Source: Dermatemys mawii
Taxonomy: Eukaryota; Chordata; Testudines; Dermatemydidae
Reading direction: 5' to 3'
NCBI GenBank assembly: GCA_007922305.1
Contig: ML677326.1
Span: forward strand, 52,526,453 to 52,590,452
Length of the DNA: 64,000 nucleotides
In this document: piece after piece, positions 46,677-59,289 of the stretch
Numbering within the stretch: position 1 is the stretch's first letter
How the letters are laid out: every line of letters starts with the position of its first letter
Translations under genes and position numbers: made by a program
Notes under the pieces: generated by a model
Seen by the model: the letters and a program-made list of their open reading frames with translations, nothing else
What the model was told of the DNA's origin: nothing
The model's database searches: none

Positions 46677-46686
46677 TTATCTAGAA

Positions 46687-47059
46687 GTTGTCCTTACTTT
46701 TAATTCAGCCATTGGTTGGATTACTGGTCTCTGTACATAACTACTTCAAGCAGCTTGTACGCAGTATTTATGGTAGTCTCTCAATAAGTTAACAACCGAT
46801 CTGTAACATAAGACCCAGAACATTCAGGTCTTCCTTCATTTGTCTGTTTTTTTTCTCGAGCAGCTTCCAGGTTCTACAACAGAGGATTCTGCCTCCTTTT
46901 ATTCCTGACTGAAATATTTGTACTTGTGCACAAATTTGCATATCTGGAGTAAGGCCATAAGAACGGAGAGAGAGGTCAATTTAAATTTTCCTGTAATTCA
47001 TAAAAGCTTCGGTGTCTGAGCTTGGAGGGGAAGTCTAACTTAGCCACTAGGTGGCACCA
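46687..47059. other. Unassigned DNA
   Basis: Nothing recognisable. Confidence 0.45.
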
Positions 47060-47850
47060 TTGCTGATTCATGGGGCAAGATGCATACCAAGTAAAGTTCT
47101 CTTCGCCCCAGAGCTGTTGCAGCCATCTCTCTTTCAGCACCTCTTACATATCTCACCGTTAGAATCCATTTCATATAGCAAAACTGAACTCCTTAACTTC
47201 CCACTAAGCCGTCCCCCACTCCTCCAGCTGCTCTTTACCATCAGGATAAATGACACCACTATCGTCCCTGTTCTTTGGAATTGCAATCTCAGAATCTTGC
47301 TTGATTCCTCTTTTCTTTTTGTCCTTCAGAGAGGCTGTTGCCAGATCATGTTACTTCTTCCTATAGAACATCTCTAACCCATCTGTCAAATTCTATCCCT
47401 ACTGCCAAAATTCTTGTTCGTGCCCTGATGATTTCCTACTGTAATGCCTTCTCTGACTTGCCCAATACCCACTTGGCTCCTTGCCAGCCAATGCAAATAA
47501 AAACACTGTCAAACTCAGATTCCCTGCATGCTGCTATGACCTTGGCACCTCTTTTTTGAAGCCCTACACTTCATCCAAATACCCTCCCAGCTGAAATCCA
47601 TACTTCTTATCATGTTAACGGCTCTGCAAAGGAGTTTCTGCATCACTGTTTGCCTGCTACTCTCCAGTGGTCCAGACTTGCATCAGCAACTGTATCTCTC
47701 GCAGCTTCTCAGACAGGTCCCACCATCAGCATAGGCTTGGTTCTGGTCCTGAACTCTGCCAGCTCCATTTCCCTCCAAGTACACTTTGTTTCCTTCCCAC
47801 ACTCCTTGTATATACAGCAAAGGGAGACAAATCCAGTACCACTATACCGC
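47060..47850 (+). mobile_element. Decayed non-LTR LINE, ORF2 3' region (L2/CR1-like)
   Basis: The ordered phrases TACCATCAGGATAAATGACA, TTGCAATCTCAGAATCTTGC, TTGATTCCTCTTTTC, CTGCCAAAATTCTTGTTCGT, GCCCTGATGATTTCCTACTG and TAATGCC resemble the region C-terminal to the RT domain of a widespread amniote LINE (its intact form reads L-V-LDS-LSF and S-LDYCN-L). Here the SYCNAFSDLPN segment near 47430-47470 is the DYCN block. Multiple frame changes and stops. The clade is uncertain. Confidence 0.5.
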
Positions 47851-47899
47851 AGTGAAAAATGATGTTAGTATCACTTTGGCTTTCTGCCATTCACATTCA

Positions 47900-47975
47900 A
47901 AAGACAGGGTCTGATTCGAAGCCACTGAAATCAATGCACTGCAATGGGCTTTGACTCAGACTTGCATTCCCCAGC
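47900..47975. mobile_element. MITE-like fragment
   Basis: GGGTCTGATTCGAAGCCACT and CACTGCAATGGGCTTTGACT surround GAAATCAATG, the look of a decayed palindromic MITE. Low information. Confidence 0.4.
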
Positions 47976-48419
47976 ACTGGTTTCCTTGAAGTATTTATTA
48001 AAAAAGTTCTTTAGAGTGAAGGCCTCTTCTTCATTCATAAAAAATGAAAGATCCAGTAGAGTGTATTAAACAGCTTAAATAGAAAAGCAGTGATGCATTA
48101 CATTTGTGTTAAAATAGTAGAGCACCACCTGCGATATACTGAATTTTGCAACTCAACCAACAAAGGTGAGTACACTCTCTGATATGTCACAGAGCTACTT
48201 CTCTAAATGTTAGCATAATGTCTAGTAATGATGAGACAAATTCATCCCTAATGTAACTTGTCCATCTGTGTATATTTCATGTGTGTGAATGCACACAAAG
48301 ATGCCTGGGAGCCCTGTTTGTTTCTCTTAAAAAAACAACCACAAAACAAAATTAAATGACAAAAATGACCATTACACAGGACCATTTTTAATTTGCTCTT
48401 CTGGTCTCTAAGAACCAAT

Positions 48420-48528
48420 GCCCCAATCCAGTAAAGCAATTACACACATGCTTAACTATGAGCATATGATTAAACCCACTGAAGTCAATAGGATTACTCA
48501 TACTTAAAGCTTAGCATGTTCTTAAGGC
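48420..48528. mobile_element. Palindromic MITE A
   Basis: CACACATGCTTAACTATGAG on the left and AAAGCTTAGCATGTTCTTAA on the right are inverted around ACCCACTGAAGTCAATAGGA. Abuts a different MITE at 48530. Confidence 0.6.
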
Positions 48529-48529
48529 C

Positions 48530-48616
48530 CAGATCCTTAGAGATATTTAGGCACCTAACTCCCATTGACATTAATAGTAGTTAAGTGTATCAATACCTCT
48601 GAGGATCTGGTTCTAA
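48530..48616. mobile_element. Palindromic MITE B
   Basis: CCAGATCCTTAGAGATATTT and AATACCTCTGAGGATCTGG are inverted ends, with the inner arms CACCTAACTCCCATTGA / TTAATAGTAGTTAAGTG. The two MITEs lie head to tail without unique DNA between them. Confidence 0.65.
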
Positions 48617-49544
48617 GAAGTTTGCTGGATCAGGATTCAAATTCTGAATTAATATGTACTGAAACCAACTGAAGCTAAATGAAATGGCACACAAGAATCA
48701 AGGGCATAGTTTGGCACTAAAGGAGTTTGGATGTCTCTAAGATTTTTGTCTTTGTAATTTTTGGGGGATTTCAGCTGTAAGAAAAGAAATGAACCAAGGC
48801 TAAGGTAGAAACTTTCTATTAATAACAACAGAAAATAACCTAGCTGTTTGTGTTAGAATAAAGCATATATATTAGACTGTGCTGCTTCAGCTACTCTTGA
48901 GATTAACCCACTGTACATGGAGAGAGACATGGAAGGGTTACATTTAATCTCTGTTACTTTGTTTAGGTGACCCAGTTTCCAGGGCCTCATGTCTGAAGCT
49001 GGTAGATGTATGGCTACAGTTTCCATTTTTTGAAATTGTGTCTTAAGCAATGTCGCCAACACTATGTTTATTGTATAATTTGTAGCCTGCAGAGAACGTG
49101 GGAGCCAAGTCTGCTGCCAGGGTCACCAAAGAATTTGGAAACGTGTCATCTTTGTTACAGAAATCTCTCTGCCAAGAGTTTGCTTAAAGAAGTCTGCTGG
49201 TTTATTTACAAAAATCAGGGATTTTTAGAATTATAACTGCAGTGGAACATGAAAGGGGCATTCAGCACATTTGTCACCCAGAATTTTCCTTCTTGTTCCT
49301 TTGGAGGTGCTAAAAGTCCATTTTCCTCAAAACACTAGTTTCTGCTCATTGTGACACCACAACCTGTTGTCTCCTGCTGATGGTTTCCCACCATTTCTGG
49401 ACAATGCCTATGGGGTGTAGTAAATCCTGCCTGGCTGGGGCTACTCTAAGGTTTATATTTTTCTCATGTCCTGTATGGAATACAAAGTAGGGACATTATA
49501 GACTTTGGAAATTGACCTATTTTAATAAAAGAAAAAATAATTCC

Positions 49545-50219
49545 TGTAGTGGTGTGGCTGCTCCACTCCTGCAGAACAGCGGTTAAAAGCAGCCCTGAAG
49601 AGGACTCTGGCTGGGAAAGGCTGACTGGAATAGCAGCCACAGCTGGAGCCATGCCCCAATCAGGCCACAGCTGGCCCTATAAGAAGTCTGTGGGCTAGAA
49701 GCTGGAGGAGTCTCTCTCTAGCTGTAGAGAGGGCTTAGCTGCCTGAAACCAAGGTACCTAAAGTAGAGCAGGGCTGGGGGAAGGCAAAAAGAGCTGGGGA
49801 GCTCCACACTGGAAACTCCCCAGGCTTCAGGCTTTGTGCAGGGCCTAAACAGATACTGGGGTTGCAAAGGTGCAGCCTGGGGTTAGGCAGAGGCAGCAGG
49901 TTCTACCCCCTTTGCCAATGATGAGTGGCCATTATACTGAAGTCTGCCCCAATGAACGGGGGCAAGATGGTGACTGGAAGTATCCACTGAGACAAGGTGG
50001 GGACGGAGGTTTGGGGGTTCCCCTCAGAGGGGAGACTCAGAGTGTAGGCGTACTGCACTAGGCAAAACCCCAGGGCAAAGGGCACTGGGGTCTAGGACGG
50101 ACATGGGACCTGAGGCAGGCAAGCCACCAGCCTGCAGAGGGTGTTCTAAGCTGGAAAAAGAGCTGATTCCTGAATGACCAGCAGGAGGCACCGCAGCAGT
50201 GAGTCATTGCATCGCTACA
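49545..50219. mobile_element. Solo LTR, 675 bp, with perfect 5-bp TSD
   Basis: Starts TGTAGTGGTGTGGCTGC and ends GAGTCATTGCATCGCTACA, so the termini are inverted (TGTAG/CTACA, imperfect for further bases). ATTCC flanks it on both sides (49540-49544, 50220-50224), a perfect 5-bp duplication. There is no internal coding region. A 5-bp TSD is made by Gypsy elements and by several endogenous retroviruses, so the family is open. The body is GC-richer than its surroundings and contains TATAAGAAG at 49678, a plausible TATA box for plus orientation. Small open frames inside (49870-50061) belong to the LTR. Confidence 0.85.
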
Positions 50220-50224
50220 ATTCC

Positions 50225-53034
50225 TCAGGACTTAACATAGTAGCCAGTCCCCAGCCAGGTTTGATGCTGGAATTGATAACATCCACAAAGTGTTGTACTG
50301 GGATGTGACACAGAATGGGAACCAGATGTCATGTTGGACTCTAAGACTTGCAAAAGAATTAAGACTCAATTGCTCAAATGCTGATTGTTCCTCTGATCCT
50401 GGTTATCAAGGGTGATCCGATTCTGCACAATATTCCACTTTTAATTTTTGAATTAAAGATGGATCTAAATTGCAAACTTCAGATTCAGATTGGGATCTCA
50501 TTTTGAGCTTCTCTAAAGTTCAAGAGGGTTTATTTCTGGTGTTCCAGTATAGTCCTATCCTTGCTTTTTAGCATTTTCTGTATGGTTCTGGGTATTCTCA
50601 ACTACTATTGAATTAAAGTGTTGGGAACTGAATGCACTCAACACAGGAGATGCTCAATATCATGAATGGTTAGGCAATATGTTTACCATAGCTAAGATTG
50701 CTTTACCACAACCATCAGCTTCCCATTGAGCAACCACACAGAATTCTAGTGAGGGAAAGCTCCACACCTGGCATCAAGTGTCTTTGGAAAATTTAAGAAA
50801 GATGAGAGAGAGAGAGGCTGTGAAGGGCTTCTGTTGTCCAGCCAAGTGTAGAATCTGACCTTGTCCTCACCTTAACATGACATGTTAAAGAAAGCGTCAG
50901 TGATGGCTCACTGAAGAAAGAAGTGTTTTCTGTTCTTTCACGTGAGTGTGGAAACCATTTGGCAGAACATAAAACAGGTCAGGATCAGAGCTAGCCTTGT
51001 AAAACCTATCTGCCCTCTTTTAAAATGAGTCTCTTAATCCCTTTAGAAATGCAAAAACAAAGAAACACAGCCAGTGTAAGAAAAAAAGCATGTAGCAAGA
51101 CTTGAACCAGCTGGTATTTGTTTTGTGTGCTTGATATTTCAGCCTAGTGTATGAGTACAGGGTTGCCACACTATTTGTGGCTTTGGAAGCTTTTGATGGA
51201 AATGCCTTGAACTAAGCAACTTTCTGCTGTGAAAATTACTTTTTAATTGCCCTCATCATTTATTCATTTCTGACTTGTGGTGGGGATGACTTAGTGGTTG
51301 TACTCTGAGAAGTCTTCTGCAGTTGGTAGAGACTTGGGTTAGGATTTCATTAATTTAAGAGATTTGGGGATTGGCCTTATTGTCACAGGTGTGTTACATT
51401 AATGGGCAGACCGACTGAATGCTATAGAATAATAAGGGCTCCGTTGTGCTGAAATGGCAAGCAAACAATCTTTTCCTGTAGCATGGCCATTCAAGGCTGA
51501 TATTTTGATTATTTTTTTGTGTGGTGTATGAGCCAGTTGTAGGTATTGATTTTTTTGACTCTTCAGCTATTTATATTTCTGATCATTTGTTCAACTTGTT
51601 AAATGTGGATTTCTAATTTCCTTTGTAGCACAACAGCCTAATTAAATCTATTTCCTTTAGTTTAGAGTTGCAACAAGTGTGGGCGATAGGTATGACTGCC
51701 TGCTTTCATTTATTTTAAAGTGACAGCAAGTGTGGGTTGATTGCATTTTCCTGCAGCAATTTGAGTTTGGCTCAAGTTTCAATCACCCTGTTCATGGCAA
51801 TATTCCTGACATTCTATTTCAGACTGCTTCATTCAATCAAAAATATCCCTGTGTATTAGTTCCAAAAAATCTGTCATGGTTTTTCCCATTTATCTATTCA
51901 TCCAGCCATCCATGTGTTTTAGACAGCTTGTTTCTTAGAAGTATTGGCAGCGTCACATGTGAGTTATGCAGGTCACTCCAATGAGTGCCATTAAAACTGT
52001 TACATCTGTCTATTTTAAGTGTTTCTAGAAAGTACCGTGACTGGCTTTCTAGCTGTTTTATATTACATAATATCATACCGTGTTCTGTATTTGTCACAGG
52101 ACAGGTTTTTTGCTGGCGTACTAGAGTGGAGGGTTGTCAGGAAGTCAGCTGTGTTCCACATTAGAGCAGACTGGGTACTGCTTTAACTTGCATCATCATA
52201 CAGTGGTTCTCAAGGGGCTGTAGCAAATCCCTCAACCTTTCTGAAACAGCCCTCCCCACCAGTGTTCCAGGGTACAAGAAAGGAGGCAAAAGCTAAAATA
52301 CCTCTCTGCTTACGGGGGACTCCGCAGTGAGAATCGCTATCAAGGGATGTCTAGATAGAGAGTGGGAAACTATGTGTCATCTGAGTAATGCATAAGGAGT
52401 GCAGTGGGACAGAGAATCTTCCCTTACATATCTTACAGAAAATTTATTGGAAAATGAATGGAAACAAATTTTCAGATGTTACTGGTGCTACTTTTATACC
52501 CCACCTGCCTGAAAAGCCAGTCTGTCTCATTCACTACTGTACAGGTCTCAGAAGAAAAAAGAGAGAAAAATATAAATAGAAAGTCTCAAAGAAATTGCTA
52601 GGATGTTTTTTCCCATTTCATTACATTATAGTGCGAAGCTGTAAATTGTTGCCATTTGCCAAGATAAGTTAGTGTCAGAGACAGAAGAGCGATAGACCAT
52701 TACTTATTCAGATAGTTATATGGCTCATCACCATAGTACTGAGCATCTCCCATTACTTAAAAGATGACAGATAGATGGCTAGAAATAAAACCTTACACCA
52801 TTAACATTGGGGAGCCTGTGTTCAAAATGTTATAAAACTATATTTAACCTTTTATGAATCCCAAGATATGGGACCTTAAATATTTTAAGGGCCAATTATC
52901 TCATCACCATGAGGACAAGAAATAGCAGCTACATATTATGAAATAACATATTCCCAGAGCTTGGTTCTAGCAGTGGATAGTCCCTTGGTATTGAACCTTA
53001 AAATCACAAGTTTGTAGTATGCTGAAAAATAGAG
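50225..53034. other. Unassigned AT-rich DNA
   Basis: No gene recognised. CAGTGGTTCTCAAGGGGCTG at 52201 resembles the left end of a hAT/Charlie-like repeat, but no matching right end follows. Confidence 0.45.
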
Positions 53035-53480
53035 CTGCTCAGAACATGATTTTGTTCTCCCAGAAAGTTTCAACTTTTGGGTAAAAATGTAGCCAGAAAC
53101 TTGTGGATGGGAAACAAAAATTTGTTAAAAATATCACTGTAGTGCCTCATGGGAGTAATAGTTCAAGTGCCTCATGCCACCACCTCCTCTATGCACCATG
53201 TCTCCTTATGCACCATGGTCTTGCTGAGTCACCATGGTGCTTCATGAGCATCTCTGCCAGTAGATGATATAATCTGGCTGGGGAACCTTACCTACAGAAG
53301 AGAACGGGGCCATGAGGCGCATGAGCGACAACTATCATGAGGCATCATGTTGGCACTTCCAAATAGCAATTCGGGGGTTCATGTTGAAGGTTCAGATTTT
53401 GGGTGATCACACTTTTGCTCAAAATCAGTTTTGAAATTATTTTAATGTAATCTCTTATTTTTACTGTTCAGATTTTGAAT
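53035..53480. mobile_element. Foldback MITE (CTCATGAGGC-type arms)
   Basis: Inner arms at 53143-53176 (TGCCTCATGGGAGTAATAGT) and 53311-53344 (GACAACTATCATGAGGCA) are inverted. Between them CACCATG occurs three times (53203-53225 and 53241). The outer zone shows AGAGCTGCTCAGAACATG and TTTTGCTCAAAATCAGTTTT, like a turtle hAT MITE that starts AGAGCTGGTCAAAA. Outer boundaries are approximate. Confidence 0.55.
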
Positions 53481-55343
53481 GAAGACCTTTTACCTGAACC
53501 AGTAATGGTGAGTCCACTCACACATCTTAGAATCCATAGTTTTGTTGTCAGGTAATGATTTGCCTTAATGCAAAATGTATAATAACCTTTATGCTTTGTT
53601 TCACATGAATGTAAAAAAGGAACAAATTCTCCTCATTAAAATCAATATTATTACTCTGGTATAAATGAGCTTAGAATCCTACACTTTTATATTCAAGCTA
53701 AAAGCAGCAATCTCCTTTATCTGAACATAGAAAATGACCCCAGAATGTATTTAAAGAAATGACATTTTAACTGGGGCACTGAGCATAAATTACTGAAATT
53801 TAGTGTTTCATAGGTAATTACACTGCCTTCTACCTGACCAGTAGCTTTGAGTTTAGAGTAATTATTTCAGATATGGGAAGATGCCTAATATTAGTCAGGG
53901 AGTAATTATACAGCACTAACCTTTATTTATTGTCCATGGTTTCCAAAACTAATCATCTCTTCAAAGCTCTTCCACATATTTTTAGAAGCTCTGCTATTTC
54001 CAGAAAATGGTGGTGTGCAACTGAAATTAAAGGACTAAATAGATAAGCATAGAGTTTTGTACTGTTTCTAAGAAACAGTGGCACAAATTCATTTGTATGC
54101 ATTGTACTGAGTTGAGATCAGTTTTCTAGCTTATAATCATAAAGGTTTGGCCAAGATTAGCTGGTTTGGCTATCCGATATCTGACAGGTAACCAAAACAA
54201 CTTTCTCTTTTCCCAGAGTACAAAGCAATTTACAAGTTTTTTGGTAAATGTTAAAGTTTGGCGTCTGTTATCCCGAAGGAATATTTAAAAAATTATTAAT
54301 AAAATTACAAAATCTGAAGGAATAAAAATGTTTTTTAAAAACAATAAAAGAAGTCCAAGGCACAAGTTTTCACAGCCAGGTAAAGCCCTGTAGAACTAGC
54401 TGGAATAGAACATTAGTGCTGGGGAAAATGAATTGACACCACAAATATGTTTCTAAAGTATTGTTTTGCTCTAGTGTTATGTAAATATTCCAAATCTAAA
54501 ACAGAAAGTTTATCTAAAATATGCCAAATCAGTCTCTGTACATACTTCATTCCCAGTTCTTTGGGAAATGATGTGCTTTCTACTTAATGACACTGAAAAT
54601 TGGTCCAAGAGCAGAAAGCCAAATATGTAGTATGCACAAATGCTATGGTGTAATTTGTGGGCAATTTTTTCTTTCTGTCATCTGATATAAACATTATTTG
54701 AATGATTGGTAACACTGTGTGAAGCTATTACAATGATATGCTAGAAAGCATGGTTTTACAAGATATAAAGAGAATTAAATGTAATTGTACTTTTAAATTG
54801 AATCTTTCTCTTTAGACCCTAGTTTTAATACATTTCGCAGTGAATAAATTAATATTCTTTCGAAATGTAAAAGTCATGACAAACAATGAAACAGGAATAT
54901 TGATGTGGTGTGGGCACTGATTTTTAGATGCTTTTTAATTTATTGTAATTATTTCTTTGTTATATCCCCATCAAAGTAACTGAAAAACGTTGCACTGTTT
55001 TAATATTACTAATTAATTTAAATGCAGATAACTAGGATAAAGCAACAATATTAATTTCTGATAGTATGCGCCTGTGCCTACTTTTATTAGTTGGTAACCC
55101 TGTCTCTTGTGTGTTGCAACTTCGAAGTAGCAGTAACACCCAGTCCTAGGCAGAGTGAAATACAAAAGTCTAATCTCTGGGAACAAACTCATGGGATCAC
55201 AATGCAAAGTTCTTACTTGAAAAGATGAGACTTTATCTTCTAGGAGTTGGAGATAGCAAAAAGAGTTCTTCACCACTCATATGGACTATGTGTCCAGAAG
55301 CAGTAAAAAGTTCAGCATCTGAGGCTTCATGCTATTTTGACAG
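53481..55343. other. Unassigned AT-rich DNA
   Basis: No gene or recognisable repeat seen. Very A/T-rich with many short homopolymers. Confidence 0.45.
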
Positions 55344-55346
55344 TTA

Positions 55347-55800
55347 GGCTATGTCTTCACTGCAATGTGAACCCAGGGTTAGTAGAACTCGAGTTAGCAG
55401 ACCCTGGGTTTGTTAATCTAGGGCTTCAACAGTCCCTAACCTGGGATTACAAATTAATGTAGACATTGAATGCTGGGTCCTAACCTGGAGCTCCAGCATC
55501 TACACTATATCTCAGAGCTTGAGTCCAGCCACTCATATCTCAGATATTCTAGCTTTCTCCCAGAATGTGGCCACTCTAGTCCTTTGTTCATGATACAATA
55601 TGGAAAAACTTGACTGTCCTCCAAACTTGACTGTCCAGTGGACAGGAATGTTGGCCTTGGGGATACTTGTGGCAGACTCTCAGGGCTCTGCATCCACGCT
55701 TCAGAACAATAGGGCTTCCTTCAACCCTGGGTCCAAGCCCTAGGCCACTGGAATTTGTGTGTAGACAGAAGTTCAAACCTTGGGTTTAGCAGACATATCC
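55347..55800. mobile_element. Harbinger/PIF-type MITE with TTA duplication
   Basis: Starts GGCTATGTCTTCACTGC and ends AGCAGACATATCC, imperfect inverted ends (GG-TATGTCT/AGACATA-CC). TTA flanks both sides (55344-55346, 55801-55803), matching the 3-bp TTA/TAA preference of PIF/Harbinger elements. Inside, CCCAGGGTTAGTAGAACTCG and the reverse-oriented CAACCCTGGGTCCAAGCCCT show that the body is also partly palindromic. A related copy is nested in the DIRS element at 45000. Confidence 0.75.
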
Positions 55801-55979
55801 TTAGTGGTCATCTGCCCTCAGTGGAAGCAAGGGTCAGTAAATGTATCCATTTTTTCCCTCTGAGCACCACCACTTCTATTTTCCATAGATTAAGTTTGAA
55901 CAAGGTGTTGTGTCTGTTTCTAGTAAATAGTGCATCAGTGAGGAAGAAGACCTACCGTAATGTATATGTGTAACCCATG

Positions 55980-56134
55980 CATAGGTGTGCACAGTGCATT
56001 TCATTAGGGTGTGCACCCAGGGAATTTTATTTATTTATTTTTTAAAGGGGCAGCACTCTGCATGCAAAGCCACTTTTTTTGAGACATTAGGGTGTGCCTG
56101 GGCACACCCAGCACACCCCATACGCACGCCTATG
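55980..56134. mobile_element. Small hAT-type MITE, 155 bp
   Basis: CATAGGTGTGCACAGTGC at the left and CATACGCACGCCTATG at the right are inverted ends. AACCCATG (55972-55979) and ATCCCATG (56135-56142) form an 8-bp duplication matching at 7 positions. The inner GGGTGTGCACCCAGGG and GGGTGTGCCTGGGCACACCC add small hairpins. Non-coding. It shares the CATAGG terminus with the MITE at 21676. Confidence 0.82.
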
Positions 56135-56142
56135 ATCCCATG

Positions 56143-59100
56143 CCTGCTTGATATTGTGCTCTGTCCCTCTCTAGTGGCATCTAGCCCAGCTAGAAATTTG
56201 AGTCCGCTGCAGATGTGGCTAAGGGTCACATGACTTTTAGCTCATGCAGTAAAGACTCATGCATTTAGCTCCAGAGTTCCCAGGTTAGATCAACCAGTGT
56301 CTGTTGGTGTTACACATACAGACCCCATCTTGAAATGCCATTTTTATTTCATGAAGTAGTTTCCTATGCATTAGAAATGAATTCCTCAAAGGGGAGTACG
56401 TGTGACTTATTTTTAATATATAACTTCAAGTAAAATCACTAAAAGCTATTAAATTAAATCCACAATGTTTAATTTAAATTTGGCTTTTGGATACATTTTT
56501 TAACTGATGGTTGGTGGTGGTTGTTTTGGTTTTATGGTTTTGTTTTTTGGAATGTGTTTGTGTTTAAAAGGGGGAATAAACCATTGTGACAAGGCTGAAA
56601 TTTCAAACTAATCTTTAGATGCAAAACAGAATAATCTGAAACATTTTTACAAGAATAGAAAAAATGTTTAATGTATGCTACATGTCTGATTTAAGCCCCA
56701 AAGAAAGAACATTAAATGAAACTATACTTTTAACTCAAGCAGTTGTTTCTAGATATTGTAGCACATACGGTATGTTAAGAGACCATTGTTATGTGGTGTG
56801 GGGTAGAAATAAAACTATAACCTTACTTGTGAATTTCTTAATTTTATATTTAGTGCTTGTGGATGTGTGCCAGATAGAGCATTTCAGTCTCCAGGGCTGT
56901 CAGTGTACAGAACAAGTACAGCACAGACCACACCACAGCACAAGTTCCACGATGTCGTCCCACTGACATACCTTGTGCCTGAACTGTTGTGACCATTTCT
57001 TGTTGTGAGAGGGGAGTTCATTTTCCTTTTCCATTCATTGTTTGGACTCTCCATTGAGACTCATGATGTTTCCTCTGAAACCCCATCCACAGCATCCATT
57101 TTCTTGACAGTGCACTAAATGCCGCAGAGCAACTCTGTGGGTGAAACCAGACAATCACTACGCTCTCACACAGGAAAATGATAAAAGACAAAAACACCTG
57201 TGGGTGAACACTCTTCACTAAGCCAATCACTCTATAGCTGACTTACCAGTTCTTGTCCTCAAAGGAAACCTGCACAATTCTTTCAAAAGACGAGCCTCAG
57301 AGCTTAAATTCATATATTTACTCAACAATAAAAGTCATGGACGGAATAGAGACACTGAATTTATGGTTTATTACAACAATCCCTAACGCACTCACAACCC
57401 CCTCCTCTCTTTCCTCTCTGTTACTGGAGGGGTTTTAACAGGCCACTTCACGTTGAATGGTCCCTTGAAATATGTGTTAATCAGTTATGCTAAACAATCT
57501 GTTCCTCCTTGCCTTTAGCCATGACACTTTGAGTTAGTTTACCAGACCTGAACAAGAGTTCTGCATTAGAACAGCATGAGTGCCTTCATGTGAACTAAAA
57601 AAGAGCTATTACCTGTCATTAAGTCATCATCCAGAATTAAGTTAATTTACTAATCAGAATGTTTAGGTAGAAAACTCTCTTAAACATGCCGGTATTTGAT
57701 TTGTAATAGAGTACATAACCTTTGTATTCCTCATATTCCTCTGTAATATAGAGGAAGATGATAGAAAAGCTGATCAGAGCTGCATGTTGTTGAAGGATTA
57801 CACTTCAGCCCCTATGTATAGGGATATTATAATTGCTTATATGTACACATTAGGTTAGATAAGAAAAAAATCAGGGCCATTAACTAAATGCTGTGGATAG
57901 TCTGTGGATGACTCCCCTATATCCAAGGGCCAAATTATGTTTGCCTTTCTCACATAAAAAATCCCATTGAAGTCAAGGTGAACTGGGCTTTGCCCCATTT
58001 CCCTACCTTGAGAAAGTCAAGATACACTTGGCATATGGCTTTAATCAGTATCGTAGAGAGTAGAAACAAGGCAACTATTTCATACAACTTCCCATCTCAA
58101 CTGTTTATCTTTTGTGCTCAAAACATATTTGTTAAAGTTCAGTTCTAAAAATGTAAAATGTACTGATTTATTTTAGTTTTGATAAATGTAAATAAATAAA
58201 ATGAAAGGGCAAATCTCAATACCTAGACAGACTCCTGATCAAATCAAATAACCCAGCAACAAGCAGAACAAGAATGAATGCCCCATACAATCACCTCTTC
58301 ACATTCTATCCTGCCCCTATCTCCTCATGGGCAACAGCCTTATGTTAAAGGTAATAAAAAAGCTCTACTGATAAAATGAAACCTATGGGATTGTTTTATA
58401 TGCATACCTGAATCTGCATTTAGACAATCTGTATGTTATGTAAGTTTTTCCACAAGGGGAATCATGCCAAAGAATATTGTGCTAAAAATCAGATCACAAA
58501 GGTAAATGCTAAGTTCTGAATGGGAAAAATCTGGAGATGTATGATAAGTTTTTCGATGTTTTCTAAGTGCACAGAGACGAATAAATCTTAAACTTTAAAC
58601 TTCAAATGAATTTTTGATTTTGAACATTTGTAAGTATTTTTCAATATGTGAGCTCAGTTAAACTGAGCTTTGGTCCGTGAAGTACCATACAACTGTAAAT
58701 ATTTCTGGATTGCTGAATGAAAACTTGGAAATATTATTAGCTCTCAGGTTATTCTAGTATTTCAACTTTCAATTATGTAAATTCATTTTTTTTGCCAACC
58801 TGATATGCCTATGAATTAACTCTAAAATACTGCACTTGCAGCATTAGGTTACTTTCTAAAGGAGCAGACACATTCACTAGTTTGCAACGTTTATTGGGAT
58901 GTATGGTATTTTTGTATGGGTAAGACCATCACAGTCTTTAAAGTTAAAACAAAGCTTTAAGTGCACACCGATGAAAGGGAGCTACTTATGTTTAAGAATG
59001 AATTCAGCAAAAATATTTGCAGTGTCTATTCTATGGGGACTATTGCTGCCCTGAAATTCCATTAGAGTCAATGCACACTCAGAGCATAATTTGACTGTAT

Positions 59101-59289
59101 ATATTTATAATTCATTTCATTTAGACTTGTAGTCCATAATATCAAAAATAAAAAATTATGTGTTGGTGCTGAATATTTATACCTTGATTTTTAATATTAT
59201 ATGGGGCTGCTTTAAAAAGCTTGTTATATGCAAACTAGAGAAATGTGATCTAGATGAAATGATTGTAAGGTGGGTGCACAACTGATTGA
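56143..59289. other. Unassigned AT-rich DNA
   Basis: A G/T-rich run (TGGTTGGTGGTGGTTGTTTTGG) lies at 56509-56531. AAATCCCATTGAAGTCAAGGT (about 57959) is a MITE-type centre. No gene seen. Confidence 0.45.

Noticed and set aside
47051..47862. Possible protein-coding exon series in a GC-balanced block
   Set aside because: The phrase order fits a decayed LINE ORF2, and the frame changes repeatedly.
48420..48616. A possible CRISPR-like or regularly spaced repeat
   Set aside because: The repeats are inverted arms of two adjacent MITEs, not direct repeats with spacers, and the genome is eukaryotic.
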